Shown here: positions 41,101 through 54,018 of the stretch, one piece after another | Numbering within the stretch: the first letter of the stretch is position 1 | Layout: each line of letters begins with the position of its first letter | Assembly (NCBI RefSeq): GCF_030867145.1 | Contig: NC_134415.1 | Coordinates: 7,480,417-7,544,416, forward strand | Reading direction: 5' to 3' | DNA length: 64,000 bases | Source: Opisthocomus hoazin | Lineage: Eukaryota > Chordata > Aves > Opisthocomiformes > Opisthocomidae | Program-made: the position numbers and the translations under genes | The notes under the pieces: generated by a model | Databases searched by the model: none | What the model was told of the DNA's origin: nothing | Seen by the model: only the letters and a program-made list of their open reading frames with translations

Positions 41101-44100
41101 TAAGCATGACGTCTCCAAACCTCATTTTGGATGTTCTGGTACACAAGCGGAGTCTAAGATGGGGAGTTTCACCTTCTCGTCTGCCACCTGAGCATTTTTT
41201 TCGTCCAAGCACCTATAATTTTGGTAGGTATTTCACTGCTTTTAATAGTGGTGAGCTTCAGTGGAGGTCAGGTGCCATTTAGTGGTTCTCATGTTCATTG
41301 TTTGTCACTCAAAAGGCAAACCAAAACCCAGCAACCCTCCCCCCCTCCCCCAAGCCAACTCTGATTATGTTGTAGTGAGAAGGTATTTAATATTGTGAAA
41401 CCTGTCTGGGAGTCTGCTGAGTTTTGGCGTTTGGTGCTTTTGTAATGTAGCCTGTGAAGTGGGGATGGTGATAAAATGAAATGACTTTGAACTGAAGCTC
41501 AAAGCGCAGCACCTCCACAGAACTAGAGATGAAATTTCCTCAAGCAGTAATGATTTTTTTGGACAAGTTTGGAAGTGATCTGATGAAGCAAATGGGTGCT
41601 CAGTTCTAGCTTTCCAGATGCTGCGATTTCAAACATGTAAACTGGCCATGACATAACAGTGAGAGTACGGAAGGTTGTCAAACGTTCATTGTTTCTGCAG
41701 ATGGGATGTGCTTGCTGAGCTCCGGAGTTGTTCACGTGACTTGCATCGTCTTCCAGAAGGAGGTGATCTTTTCCTGTGTCTTTCTGGAGAATGTCAAGAG
41801 ATGTGCCTTTTCTGGGTTTTCTATTGCACTCCTTTCAGTGCCAGAGAGCATTGTCTGCTCGTCCTGTCCATACGCACGCATAATTGCAGCTATATGCCTC
41901 CGGTTTGATGCAAATGGTAATGTTTTATGCCAGTATTTCTGGCATAAATCAGCTTCTGCACAAACAAGCATGGAAAGGGTCTTCTAAATTGTGATTTCAA
42001 GTTGTGTGTTAGTTTTAGCTTTTCTAGAGTGTAGTTTATGCCAATGCTGAGGGAAAAAGAAAGGCCTGCGTATTGACAGAGAAGCTAGGAGATACTTAAT
42101 AAAGCATTGCAAGGGCTGATGTTTGGTGTTAAGGGACTTTCTTCGATAAACTGTAGCTGTTACTTTGGCTGCCTGCACTGTGTGAGACTCTAGGCAGTAA
42201 TGCTTACTCAGATTGCTAACCTGAAGCGTATTACTGATGCAAACTTTCTGACAAGTGTGACAAGTGTGAGTGAACACTTACATTCTTTCTCTTAGTGGTT
42301 CTCCAGAACCTGCATGATTAAATAAAATGGTTGTCCTAACCTGTATTTTGACTGATGTTTCAGACCTTGAAGTTTTTAAAGAAATCTGGTCCTGCAATAA
42401 GCAAAGCCATTCTTGGGAGCTACAATAAGTGCCTTGTACCTGGCTTGCTGTCTCCAACACCGATGGATGTCGTGCCATCCAGCTTGAGTCAGGTGAGTGC
42501 GTATCAGGGAGTCAAGGGGGAGCTACATCCGTCTAGTCTGAGAGGGCCATAGAGGCTACGAGACATGGTCATCTGATTTTCATCTTCTTTGCCAGTTGCT
42601 TTGAAATGCAGGTGTTGACTTTACTTAGCAGAAGTAGTAGTAGTCTTAGATCCAAACTACGGAGTTTGACTGGGAACAGCCCTGCCAGAGCTGTCTTTAG
42701 AGACCCGTCTGTTAGTTCTGTGCCACAGGTCCACACAAGGAAGCGTGCAGTCAGTGCTGGTCATGCGCAATCGAAAGCATCTTTCCCTCAGAACAACCTC
42801 CCACCCCGTCAGGTTCTCAAAGAGTTCAGTTCAGTGCAGTAGCTGACGATGTGGGTGTCTCGGATGGATGCGAGCTATTGCAAACAGGAGCTTGCTGCAG
42901 CTTATGTGATCATTGGCTTCCAAGGAAGTGGGCTGTGATAAACTATTGTCAGCTCTGCCTGACAATTTCATCACCGCTTCCCCTCATGTTTCCTTCATCG
43001 GTAGGCTTTTCTGCAGCCCCTCAAAGCAGGCCTTCACCTCTGTCGCCTTTGCCTTGTGCTGCATTGGCCCCATTGGCTCCTCTTAGAGAACCTGCTGCCG
43101 TTCTGTGCAGTGGACGTGTTCCACTATACCTGTTGAGGACATTTCTTCACTACTTAGAAATAGCACAGTTAGTTCTGTGCAATGAAATTCCTGGAATTAG
43201 TTAACTTTTTGCTTTGCGCTTTTGCTTCACCAGAATGATCGTGATCCTTGCTTGAGAGAGACAGCAGGTGCCAGACATTCCCTGTCAGACCAGTACGGCA
43301 AGATCCTTCCCAGAGTTCAAAGGAAGCTGGCTGTAGAGAGAGCCAAGTCTTATCGTTTGCCTTCATCGGCCTTAACAGAAGGTAATTTTTAGGGGGGACC
43401 ATGATGGGCAACTAACCATCACTTGGATGACCCCAGGCTGATATATTTTCCCTCTTGCTTTACAGTCGTACGACCAAAGCCTTTATCAACCATAACAAAA
43501 CAAGACAATGGAGGAAAACCGCATTCAGTGGTAACTTTGATCAGGAACATGCTGTCCAAAATCAGAGAAGTACTGGTAGGAAATGAGCAGAAAACCAGGT
43601 TCTCGCACTGTGATAGGTAAGCCGCCTTTTAACACAGTTCAGTCTTGAGCTACGTGTTTGGAGAGAGAGAGAAAAATCCATTTGAATTAGGTTAGTGTTT
43701 TGGAGGGCAGGTGCACCTGAATAAAGCTTTGTTTGGCTTTTTTTTGCACATACAATATATGACACTTAAGAATCAAGACGTCATAAGTAATATGTGTCGA
43801 GAGAGACTTTTTCTGCTGTGATAACCGAATTGATGCAAATACATGTATTTGCATTGTGGTGACTGAGTTTACCGAATTTCAGCTAGCTGCAACTAAACCT
43901 ATGATTACCCTCCAGCTGTTGGTGTATGAATTTTGACAGGCTGGACTGTGTGATCAAATAGCAACCTTATACCACTTCCTGCCCAGTTTCTGCCTCGTTT
44001 CTGCCCTTTTGCAGTTCGAAATAGGCAGAATTTTAAAGAGCGGAAAAGAGCCTCGTAGTTGTCTGATGATTTTCCTACAGGTGGTACGGTGAAAGAAACT

Positions 44101-44923
44101 CGACCTTAAATTCTGTTTTCTGTGCATGCTCAATTAGGACCTGTTTGTTTATGGAAAGGGAAGCAGCTTTCTCACCAGATATTTTAAAAGCTGCAGCTGC
44201 TTAGTGGTAAAGACAGAGAAGGATCGTAACGAAATCATCATTGATTTCAAGTGGTAACAAATACTGGGACAGACTTTTGTTGAGTTCGTTCACAACCTCC
44301 AACGTAGCAATTGCTCTCTGTCTACAGAAGACTAATAACAGATTGTTCTTTAAGAGAGCTCTGTTGTTATGTTGTTATGTAGTGTTGGATAGCTGGGCAG
44401 AATGTGAAGCCCTTGATTCATTGCATAATGGGAGCCACAACTTGGAGGTAGATATGCTGGTAAAGGACTTCCTAATTGTTCTTAGTTCTTTCTGTTTTGA
44501 AACTTGAAGATTTCACAGTGAGCAAGTAATCGGTAGAGCTCCTCCAGGTTTGTTGTGCAGCTTGATGATGAATTTTTCTCGTTCTGTTGATGAAGTGAAA
44601 CAAACCACCAGGAGTCCAAAATGTCCTCTTCAGAAAATGGCCTTAAGGGGAAGTGTGTGCGTTCATCTGAAGAACGTAATCGAGGAGCAGCTGAAGTTGA
44701 AGGAAATGTTCCTTTTCCCCAGGAAGAAACAACTGCTTCTAACAATCTTCCTACAACAGAGGAAAGTAGGGTAAGTGAACTATTTTCCCATCTTCTACAA
44801 AAACGAAAACACTTTGCCAATTGAGGACAGTCCTGTCTTACCGATAGTTAGAAAAAAACACAAAACCATCTGAGATTTTTTAGCTGCTTAACACAAGTTC
44901 AAACCTCATTACGTAAGGGCAGA

Positions 44924-44955
<32 letters not shown>

Positions 44956-47892
44956 TCTGCTGTGCGTTTTCTGTACCTCGATCACACAGAGTAGAAGCTG
45001 CCAAGATCTGGGCCTCTGAGAGCTGTAGTAGTACAAGAAAAGGGCCTGAACTATTTTTGAAAATAACCGTGCATTCATTTGGTTTACTAGAACTTGAACA
45101 TTTCTTATTTGACTTAAAAAAGAAATAGTTTTAACGCTGAAGATAATAAGCTATGTTGGGGAGTGCAGCTTGTCGAACTTGGGTGGCATTTGCCAAAGGA
45201 GAAAATGCTGAGGGAAGCAAACTCATTGTCAGAATGATTTAGGTGCTTAGGTCCTTTACTGTTTGTTCCTCATTAACATAAACAGAACTCCCAGTTATGA
45301 GTTAATTTCAGTGTCAAGATATTTCCAGATACCTAACACACTTTACTGAAACTGCTGTCAAGGATGAAGAGATGCAGCCTAGGGACAAGTTCCTTTTACC
45401 TGTGCCATCTAAAAGAGGCAGAAGAAGACCACCGAGTTCATCAGAAGTGTCAGAAAATGCTGACCTGCGTCTGTCTAAATCAGCGCTTCCTCAACCCGAA
45501 GTGACGCTTCCTGTCACTCCTAGAAGAAATGCTAGGAAGAGGGCACAAAATCTCTTGGCGGCAGACACAGAAGCCGTCTCTGCTCAGGATGGCTTCCGTT
45601 CATGTGGGAAGGTGGAAATCTCTCCTCCTCTGACAAAGATGAGAAAGAAGTGTAAAGGTAGGGGCACTATGTTTATATGCAAAGTGGGGCACAATGCGTT
45701 TTTTTGTAAGCCACAGAAAACAGACTGTGGGGTTGGCTTTAAGTATTGTAAAGAATGTAGCCATGCAACATAAAAAATTTGTAAGAGGCAATTCAGCTTT
45801 TTCCCTAACTCTACGTGACTGGCTGGCTAGCTGCGACGGAAGCAGAGGATGAGTCTCATCTGAGTAGAGTGAATGGAATTTTGAGCTGGTTTTTCTTCAT
45901 GACCATGATTTCTGTCAGTTTTGAAAACTGGAGGTTATCTGTTAGTATGTGATTGCCATCCCAACAGAGAGATAAAGGAGGCATGCTTCCAAATTCTGCT
46001 TGGTTTGTAAGTTAAGATGAGCTGCATCTTACAACAAACTATAGAGCTGTTTAATTATGTGATTGTTTTTCATGGGCATGTACTTTGTAGGTGAAGTTAC
46101 TGCTCGTAGGATTCTTTTTATTTGAGTACATGATCAAAAAATGTTTTTGAGATGTGTGGGGACTGTTGCTGCCTCTTGAGCAGAAGAGCTTTGATCATGT
46201 AAGTGCAGGTAAAAATCACTCCAGTGGCTTACTTCTGTTTCACAATTTACTTGAAAAGAATGGATCCCAAGAGGCAGTTATGGGGGAGAAATACCTCCAC
46301 ACCAAGCGTTTATAAACATGATTGGACCTTTTATTTCAGCAAGCTATTGTGCTCTTGATGATCAGCTTTCATTTCTCATCGCTGTCCTTTGTGTATATTG
46401 CACGTGCATGTTAACAATACGTTGTCATTTTAGGTGGAAAAGCAGCCCATCCTGTGCAGCCTAAGGATTTAGACCCGGACTTGTCTGTTCAGTTTGTCTT
46501 TTCACCCCGTCTTTTGAAGTCAAGGAGAACAAATGTACCTAGCGTTTCCCGAATTGTGAAGGAACCGGTAAGTAAAAGCTCTAGTTGTCTCATGTTCTTG
46601 ATTTTTGCTCGGTACTGCTTTTGGAAACCATACTTTGCAATGCCTTGCCTTTTTCCTTGGAAGTATAACTAAAAAGGGAGCTCTAAAGTAATCAGCTAAA
46701 GAATTTATTTTCTTTCATGAAAACTAGCTATAAAAGGAAGTTTTGTGTCTGTGTTAGTCAAGAATTAAGAACTACGGCTTTGCCTTTCACAAAAGACACA
46801 GTGGCTTTCTTTCAACTTACTTGATGCGTTTTCTGCTCATTTCAGAATTTGAACTTTTAGGATGGTAGAGTAAGTTGAGATGGAAGGTTTGTTTTCTGTG
46901 GAGAGAAACTGTAGTGCTTTGGGAAATAACTTTGGCATGACTTCTTCATGTAAGAAAGGTGCCGTTGTATTTTGTAGAAATGTCAGAACTTGTGGATGAG
47001 TGACGTTTCTGTTTCCTTAACATAGGAGCTTCCAACTAAAGAGGAAGAGGATTCCAAATCTATGGAGTCTGTGGGAAAGCAAAAACTGAAGCGAGGTAGA
47101 ACTGCAAAATCAAAAAAGAAGAAAGCAAGCAAGTACGAAATTCTTTTTGAACACTTCTGTGCGTTCCTTTATTGTGGTAGTGATTTGGCTGTTAGCCACC
47201 TAACTTCCTCACTTGGCTGTGCAGTTCTGCTCTGACTTTACAAGCCTGTCGAGCTTGCTGGTCTGATGGAGACATGTTTCCCCACTTAACGGTTTAGTTT
47301 TCTGATGGAAACAGAAGAGGGAGGGGGCAGAAAAGGGCAAGTGGGTACTGCTTTTTCCAAGGATGGCGTGCCCTTGTATTGTCTTATTCCGCCTGATGAA
47401 ACCAAGCTCCTACGGTCTTTAGTTCCCCATAGAAGGCAGGAGGGGGTCAGAGAATGGGTAGAGAGAGCTTCTTGTTTCCGGACATGTTTTCTGGTTCCTT
47501 GTGGAGCACTGTTTGAGGGTGTTTGCCTCTTGAAAGCTGGGAGAGGGGGCTCTAAAAGCCCGTAGGAATAGTGACTGAGAATGCTTGGGACAGTCTGGTA
47601 AGGAATGAAAAAGGAAGCTTATTTATGTACCTTTTTTGCCTTGACCATATGTACAAAGAAGCCCAGAAATACTTCTTTGGCATTGATTTTGTTATTCCAC
47701 GGGGGTTTTGTTGTTCTCTACTAAATACTCTTGGTACTAACAAACCAATTTGATATGTACAAAGAAGCCCATAAATAATTCTTTGGCAGTGATTTTGTTA
47801 TTCCACGGGGTTTTTTTTCCTCTACTAAATACTGTTGGTACTAAAAAATCAGTTTGATACTTCCCTTTCTTTACAGAACCACAAGAAAATAA
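29121..47892 (+). CDS. AHCTF1: AHCTF1 (ELYS)-derived chimeric gene, unit 2 (gene-level model)
   Basis: Same structure as the unit 1 copy. Coding exons: 29127-29247 (ATG), 30421-30674, 32659-32839, 33551-33758, 34175-34291, 35098-35182, 37998-38148, 40821-40953, 41042-41223, 41701-41762, 42364-42492 (541 open codons), then 43234-43381, 43466-43616, the weak 44612-44770, 45363-45657, 46434-46567, 47026-47132 and the damaged last exon from 47877 with TAA at 47890-47892. The only coding differences I noted from unit 1 in the propeller are a synonymous change at codon 6 and Ile to Val in exon 2. The helical-domain exons are missing here too. Confidence 0.85.
38496..39243 (+). mobile_element. CR1 LINE fragment with 3' end, in intron 7 (unit 2)
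   Basis: Copy of 13599-14346 with the same truncation point and the same ATTCTATG end. Confidence 0.92.
47647..47856 (+). repeat. Two-copy direct tandem repeat, period 106 bases (unit 2)
   Basis: Copy of 22749-22958 in the same intron. Confidence 0.9.
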
Positions 47893-48170
47893 GGTTCTTG
47901 GTCACCTCCACTCAACGGAAATAACATTTGTCTTCCATTAAAATTGGAAGTCCAGTGGATGGAACAAAAAGCAAACAGAAAGAAGATGCAGACATGGCAG
48001 AGAAGACTCTACGGAAGAACAAAAAAAGACTGTCTAATTTTCCAAAGCCAGTTGTGCGCCGGAAGATGCTCTATCTGTTTCTGAACTTTATAATGTACAC
48101 GACTGTTTGTAAAGTCATCAAAATTGTGTGGATTAATAAAAAGAAAAAAAATGTAATTTGTAAGAGATAA
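47877..48170 (+). pseudogene. AHCTF1: AHCTF1-like last exon, disrupted, unit 2
   Basis: Carries the same early TAA (47890-47892) and the same two frame changes as unit 1. The conserved terminal block ending RRKML lies at about 47937-48071, out of reach of the spliced frame. Confidence 0.84.
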
Positions 48171-49197
48171 TTTATATAAATTATTGTAAAATTTCATAAA
48201 CAAATGGTCTCAATAAGTAACTCCATATGGAGTGTGATTTCCTTAGTCACTGCAGTTCTCTATTTTATATTAAGAGTTCTTACATTTATATAATATGTAA
48301 ATACAGCTTATTTTAGGAATGTTCAATACAAATGTGTAATTCACGGTGTGCTTAATGTCTGACGGCTTTTTGAGGGAATAGTGGGTTGAGTGGCCGGTAT
48401 TGCTTAGAAATTATGCTGTTGGTTTACAAGAGTTGCTGACCCTCAGAAGTAAAGCCAAAAGCTTTTGAAGCTTTGTAAAAGTTTGCGTAGAATTTCTATA
48501 ACAAGCCAAAATTTAAAACAAACTACTTCCAGTTTTATAAATGATGTTGGACCTTCTGGCACAAAGAACTGGGCTGATGATACAACCTGGTCATTCCTCA
48601 CATTCACGGTTAAGTTGTACTAGGCTGAAGTCAGACTGTAAACAGTTGTCTTTGTGGCTGTGCAATATTTCTTTGTATTTGTCTTAAACTTTGGGAAAGC
48701 TGCTCCTTAGTTCATAAAACTCGATCACACCTCAGACGTTTCACTATTTTTTACAGTTTGTTGTCAGCAAAAATGAAGCGTAGAGAGGGTGTGATGCTTA
48801 GAATAAGATCTCAAATTTAAAGGGATATTACCCACATACTTTGAAATTTGAGCCAAAATGATTGCCATAAGGTTACTAGGAATGCTACTCTAGTTGAAGT
48901 AGTTCTTGTCTGCAATACTGGAAGGCTGCATATCACAGCACTGAAAACCTGATGGTAAAGCTCACGCAGTAGTCTGAACAAGGTACAAAAGTGTACAGAA
49001 ATCTTAGTTACAAACCATATTTTTGAGTAATAATTTCTTTAATAATCTGAGGTTATGGAGTAAATGTCCTTATAAAGCTTCAATCTGTCAAAATAAATTC
49101 AAAAAAACTATTCTTTTAACAGTGGACATGGAAGTACTGTTCTGATGTGCAGTCTTTTAGACTATGGATTATTTTTATGTATGTTAATTTATGTATG

Positions 49198-50003
49198 GAT
49201 GCAGCTTTGAAGACTACAGAATGGTGGAACCTGACAGCTAGGGAAGGAGCACTGATGGACCTGTTGTTTGTGAGCAGAGAAGGACTTGTGGGTGATATGA
49301 TGGTTGGAAGCCGTCTTGGGCATAGTGATCGTGAAATGATGGAGTTTTCAATTCTTGGAGAAGTTAGGAGGGGTGTCAGCAGAACTGCTACAGTGGACTT
49401 CTGGAGGGCGGACTTTGACCTGTTTAGGACACTGGTTGAGAGAGTCCCTTGGGAGGCAGTCCTGCAGGGCAAAGGGGTCCAGGAAGGCTGGACATTCTTC
49501 AAGAAGAAAGTCTGAAAGGCACAGGAGCAGGCTGTCCCCATGTGCCGAAAGATGAGCTGGCAGGGAAGCAGTGGCCTGGCTGAACAGCGAGCTTTGTCTG
49601 GAACTCAGGAAAAAAAAGGAGAGTTTATGACCTTTGGAAGAAGGGGTAGGCCACTCAGGAGGACTACAAGGATGGCATGAGGTTATGCAGGGAGCAAATT
49701 AAAAGGGCCAAAGCCCGATTAGAACTTAATCTGGCTACTGCTGTAAAAGACAATCAAAAATATTTCTATAAACGCATTAGCAACAGAAGGAGGGCTGAGG
49801 ATCCGTTAGGGGATGCGGGGAGAAACATAGTGACAAAGGATGAGGAAAAGGCTGAGGTACTTAATGCCTTCTGTGCCTCAGGAGTACCCAGCACCCTGAG
49901 CTGCAAGACAGGGAGCAGAATGAAGCCCCCGTAATCCAAGTGGAAATGGTTAGCTACATCACTTAGACTCACACAAGTCTATGGCCCCCGGATGCACATA
50001 CCA
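49198..50003 (+). mobile_element. CR1 LINE ORF2 fragment spanning the unit 2/unit 3 boundary
   Basis: Copy of the 24300-25105 element with a Val to Ala change (GTA to GCA) near 49457. Same truncation at both ends, so it was in the founder unit before amplification. Confidence 0.88.
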
Positions 50004-50005
50004 AG

Positions 50006-50450
50006 ATGCCCGCTCCGAAGGCGTGTCACACGGCTGAGTCCCGCTTCTGACGACACGACGTTCCATGCCAAGAGCCAATCGATACACAATAATTGACTTA
50101 GTCCCACCTCGCAAAAAGATTTCCAAACATATAAAAATTGGCACTTGAAAACTCTCTTTGGGAGCAGGAGCCAAGCGAGAACTTCACCTGACGGACAGGT
50201 CGACGGGCCTGAACCTATCTTCCCCCCCCAAGAAAGGACGCCTTTTTGCTAAGAGTCGCTCCTCTGACTTTGTCAGACATAGCCCCGGGAACACATTGTT
50301 AACTAAAACGCTAAACTATTACTTTGAGCTCAACTTTTGTAGACAGTGCATTTATCAACAGCAGTTCTGAATCTGTGATAACTATCGCTTGAATAAATCA
50401 CCTATTGTTTCAACTTTGCAAAACTGTTTCAGTGAAAGTCCTTGGAGGGG
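50006..50450 (+). mobile_element. Probable solo LTR (unit 3)
   Basis: Copy of the unit 2 element, sharing its base changes relative to unit 1. Confidence 0.45.
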
Positions 50451-51144
50451 CTCTGGCAGGCAAGTTGAATCTGAGAAGTGGCTGCACACTTAACCATTTA
50501 GACATAAACCGTTGACCAAGTCTGGGACTAGGAGTTGATCCAGCCGCACCTAGACTCTCCTCTGAGAGAGAGTTTAGAAAGCAAGGGGGTCTCCTCTGAA
50601 CCTCGTGACTCAACGGGAGGGCTCTCCTTTTGCCACTTCTCAGACTCCCCTTACCCCCCTTTAACGCGACAGGGTGCCACAATCAAAACTACCAAATGGC
50701 AAATGCCGTAAAAAAGAATAACGTCACAAACAGTATGATACATGGTCGTTTTAATGTCTGTATTATTCTTCTGTTTGATGTACACCGGCAGCCTCATAGC
50801 TTTCTTAACAGCTGCTCCGCACTGAACATACAGTTTCACTGAGATACTCTACAGACACTAATACACAAAGATGGTTCCCAGGTAAAAGTTGTCATTCTTA
50901 CACCAGCTATTTGTATGACAAATATTTATCCAGTGCTAATGGCTGTATTGTTGCTGAAATTATGTTTCCCAACACTGCTATATAGCCAGGGAGGAGAGGC
51001 TGTATAATATTTCTGGGTGAGGAGACACTCATATACAATTCAGATTTCCACTTCTGTAAGTATTTAGGAGTTTGTGTCAATGGGATGTCCAAAAGAGAAA
51101 GGGCGCATTTTATACAAACACGTCTTTCATATTTCTTTTCATAG

Positions 51145-51919
51145 AGAGCTAAAGTTTTGGCCACGTCTGCTTCTGCCTTTCCTGGCTTTACACCGAAGTC
51201 TATTCTGAAATCCAGGCTTCGCACCGCATGCCCAGCAAGTCCCTGTGCATCTCCAAGACAATCAGTTACTCCCCCTCTACGAGCAAAGGAACCTAAACTA
51301 TCTTTCGTGGAAGAGAACTCGAATGCAAAATGGACTATTGGGGTAAGCTGGGCTGCAGTCGGTGATTTTTGTATGAATTTGTAAAATCCATGTAAAGGCC
51401 CTATAGACTGCGACCTGCTTTAAGTTTTTTTTTTTTTTTTAAAGTTTGTAAACAGCAGTGTCACTGAATTTGTCACTTTGCCACTTAATCTTCTTGGAAT
51501 TAGTTCACTTTCTGATTTACGCTTTTCATTCATCAGAATGATCGTGATCCTCGCTTGAGAGAGAGAGCAGTTGCCAGACATTCCCTGTCACACCAGTACG
51601 GCAAGAGCCTTCCCAGAGTTCAAAGGAAGCTGGCTGTAGAGAGAGCCAAGCCTTATCGTTTGCCTTCATCGGCCTTAACAGAAGGTAATTTTTAAGGGGG
51701 GACCATGATGGGCAACTAATCATCACTTTGATGACCCCAGGCTGATATATTTTCCCTCTTGCTTCACAGTCGTACGACCAAAGTCATTATCAATCATAAC
51801 AAGCAAGCTAATGTAGAACGTGTGCGTAAAAGAGCAACTTTGATCAGCAGTGTGTTGTCCAAAATCAGAGAAGTACAGGTAGCAAATGAGCAGAAGACCA
51901 GTTTCTAACCATATGACAG
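51145..51919 (+). pseudogene. AHCTF1: Displaced AHCTF1 three-exon fragment, unit 3
   Basis: Exons at 51145-51342, 51537-51684 and 51770-51919, in the same scrambled order and with the same frameshift and stops in the third exon as in units 1 and 2. Confidence 0.86.
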
Positions 51920-53682
51920 GTAAGCAGCCTTTTAACAAAGTTCAGTCTTGAGCTGCCGGTCCTCTTCTCGGACGGGGTTTGCTATTTCACACATAGATAC
52001 CCTGGTTAAAGCTGTCTCTCTGTGCAGGAAAGGTGCGTGTTTTGCTGGCTGAGAACAAGCGGCGGATCCAGAGCACGCAGGCAACGGGGGAGTCCTGACT
52101 GGAGGAAGACTGGAAGCAGTGGGAGCACCAGCACGGTGCTGTGGCTCGGGAGAGTTTCCCGGTAATGGGCATCTTGGCCACATACTGAAACCTCTGGTCT
52201 CCTGTGTCTGGTGTTTTCCGCTTCTTGTCATCTTTCAGATTTGTTGCTCAGGCACTTCTCTGCCAGCAATGCACCGACGAGACCCTCCAGGGGCTTATAA
52301 GCTTGGGTAAAGTGGCAATAATGTAGCCCTTGGTTAAGGGTCCACAGCGTCATATCCAGTCTCTCATCAGTTCAGTTAACAGAACGTTCTGTCTCTGCTT
52401 CTAACGACATGATCGTTTCTTGGTTTCATTTTCTAATTCTGAGAACTTGTGACTGAAAGAAAAAATGGCAGTGAATGCACCGAGCCGTGTCAAAGCAGCT
52501 CAGACTGTGTTGTTTCAAAGTCTTGGACAGGGAGAACCAAAGATCAACCCTTTAAAACCAGTCATGAGAGAAACACCCTAGAACTTGGTCCAGCTGTGTT
52601 CTTTGTTCTCTGTTTTGAAAAAATTAACACTGCTTGTACCTTTGGGTGTGTTTCTGAAAGCAACCAATGTCAAAGTGACTGATTTAGCCAGGCAGAAGCA
52701 TTTCAGCAGGCGGCTGTGGTGTGCCAGAGCCAAGGAGCGCACGACGAGCAGCTCTGGGAAAGCAGGGGTCTGATGGTGACCTGATATACAGCAATAAATC
52801 AGTCAAGGCACAGCTTCGCTGAGAGGCCGTACGCTGCTTCCCTCCCCGTTGCTCTTCAAGAACCATTTCTTTGCTTCAACACGGGTAACCGCCCAACGGG
52901 GGAGGCGGGAAATTCGCTGTCTGCGTGGAGCGGCGATTGCGGGACGAGGACTGGGTGTAATGGGGAGAGCACAGCTTTACAGGAATGCAGGGCGTGTTGA
53001 GGGCTTCTCTTCAGTTTGGCGTGAAGCACGCATCACGCAGCAAAGCTGCTGACTAAACAGAAGTGCTGGATTTCTTCCTGCATAAACCATGACCCCAGGT
53101 CTGGAGCTTCTGCCAGCAGCAAGAAGTATGGTGCCAGCCTTTCGGGTCCAATATCTGCTTCCTGGACACATTTGGACAGGTTATGGGCAATTCTGGGCTT
53201 AATTCTGCCGGGAATGCTGAACGCTGTTTGGGGTGTATGGCTAAACGTGGTCGTTCAGGTGCCTTCTTCGGCCCATCAGCGTGGGTGATCCTATCGGTCT
53301 CGGCTGGCAGCTGGCACACGCGTTCGGGCACACAACACGGTGTCCTGTTGTGCTCCTCATTCACTTGCTGCGTCAACTGCTTCTCCTGCATTGGTTTGCC
53401 TGGGGCCTGCTTTTCTGAGACAGTGAAACGAACTGAGCCAGGCTTCTGTTAGTTCCATGTCTTCCACCTCGAGAGCTGTTGGATACAGTTTTAGAGAACT
53501 AATGGTGACAAGGCTTTGCTGCTGTGGCATTGTTTTGCTTGTGTGGTGGAGAGAATACTTCAGTGGGTCGGAGAGAGTCACCAAACACCTGGGCGTGTTG
53601 CCCGCGCTGCAAATGTTTTTGCAGTTCCACTTGTCAGCTTGCTGTTTGTAAAAGTCTGTGTCGGAAGGAGACAGTCCCAAGC

Positions 53683-53767
53683 CGCCTGGACATGGTCTAG
53701 GCGTGCTCTAGGTGCCCCTGCTTGAGCAGGGGGGCTGGGCCAGATGACCTCCAGCGTTCTGGAAGGC
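53683..53767 (+). mobile_element. CR1-type 3' tail fragment (unit 3)
   Basis: Same fragment as 3888-3972, with one private CpG-type change (ACATGG for ACGTGG) near 53692. Confidence 0.75.
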
Positions 53768-53769
53768 TC

Positions 53770-53905
53770 TCTCTGCCGTGTGATTGGTGGGGCTGGTGTC
53801 CCGCGGCAACGCTTCGTTACCTCCGGTCTCCCTCTGCGAGGAAGGCTGCGTGTGTGCGCTGCGCTGAGACCCTTCGCACCTGCGTCTGTCCCAGTGCCAT
53901 CTTTT
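53770..53905 (+). promoter_or_regulatory. Candidate promoter region (unit 3)
   Basis: Copy of 3975-4110 with the inverted CCAAT box intact. Confidence 0.33.
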
Positions 53906-54018
53906 AAGGAAAAGCTGTGTAGGAGGTTATTGACTGCACACTGATGAAACTTCTGTCAATGTCAAAAACCTTTATGGCTGCTGTGAGCCCATTTTTGTGT
54001 TTTTTTCTTTCTTTACAG

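Larger units (their letters stand above)
24898..49795 (+). repeat. Tandem amplicon unit 2 (about 24.9 kb)
   Basis: Second full copy, one base longer than unit 1. The extra base is in a T homopolymer: 24 T at 20027-20050 against 25 T at 44924-44948. Positions equal unit 1 + 24897 before that run and + 24898 after it. Private single-base changes include 25861 (C where units 1 and 3 have G) and the synonymous GAC at AHCTF1 codon 6. Confidence 0.98.
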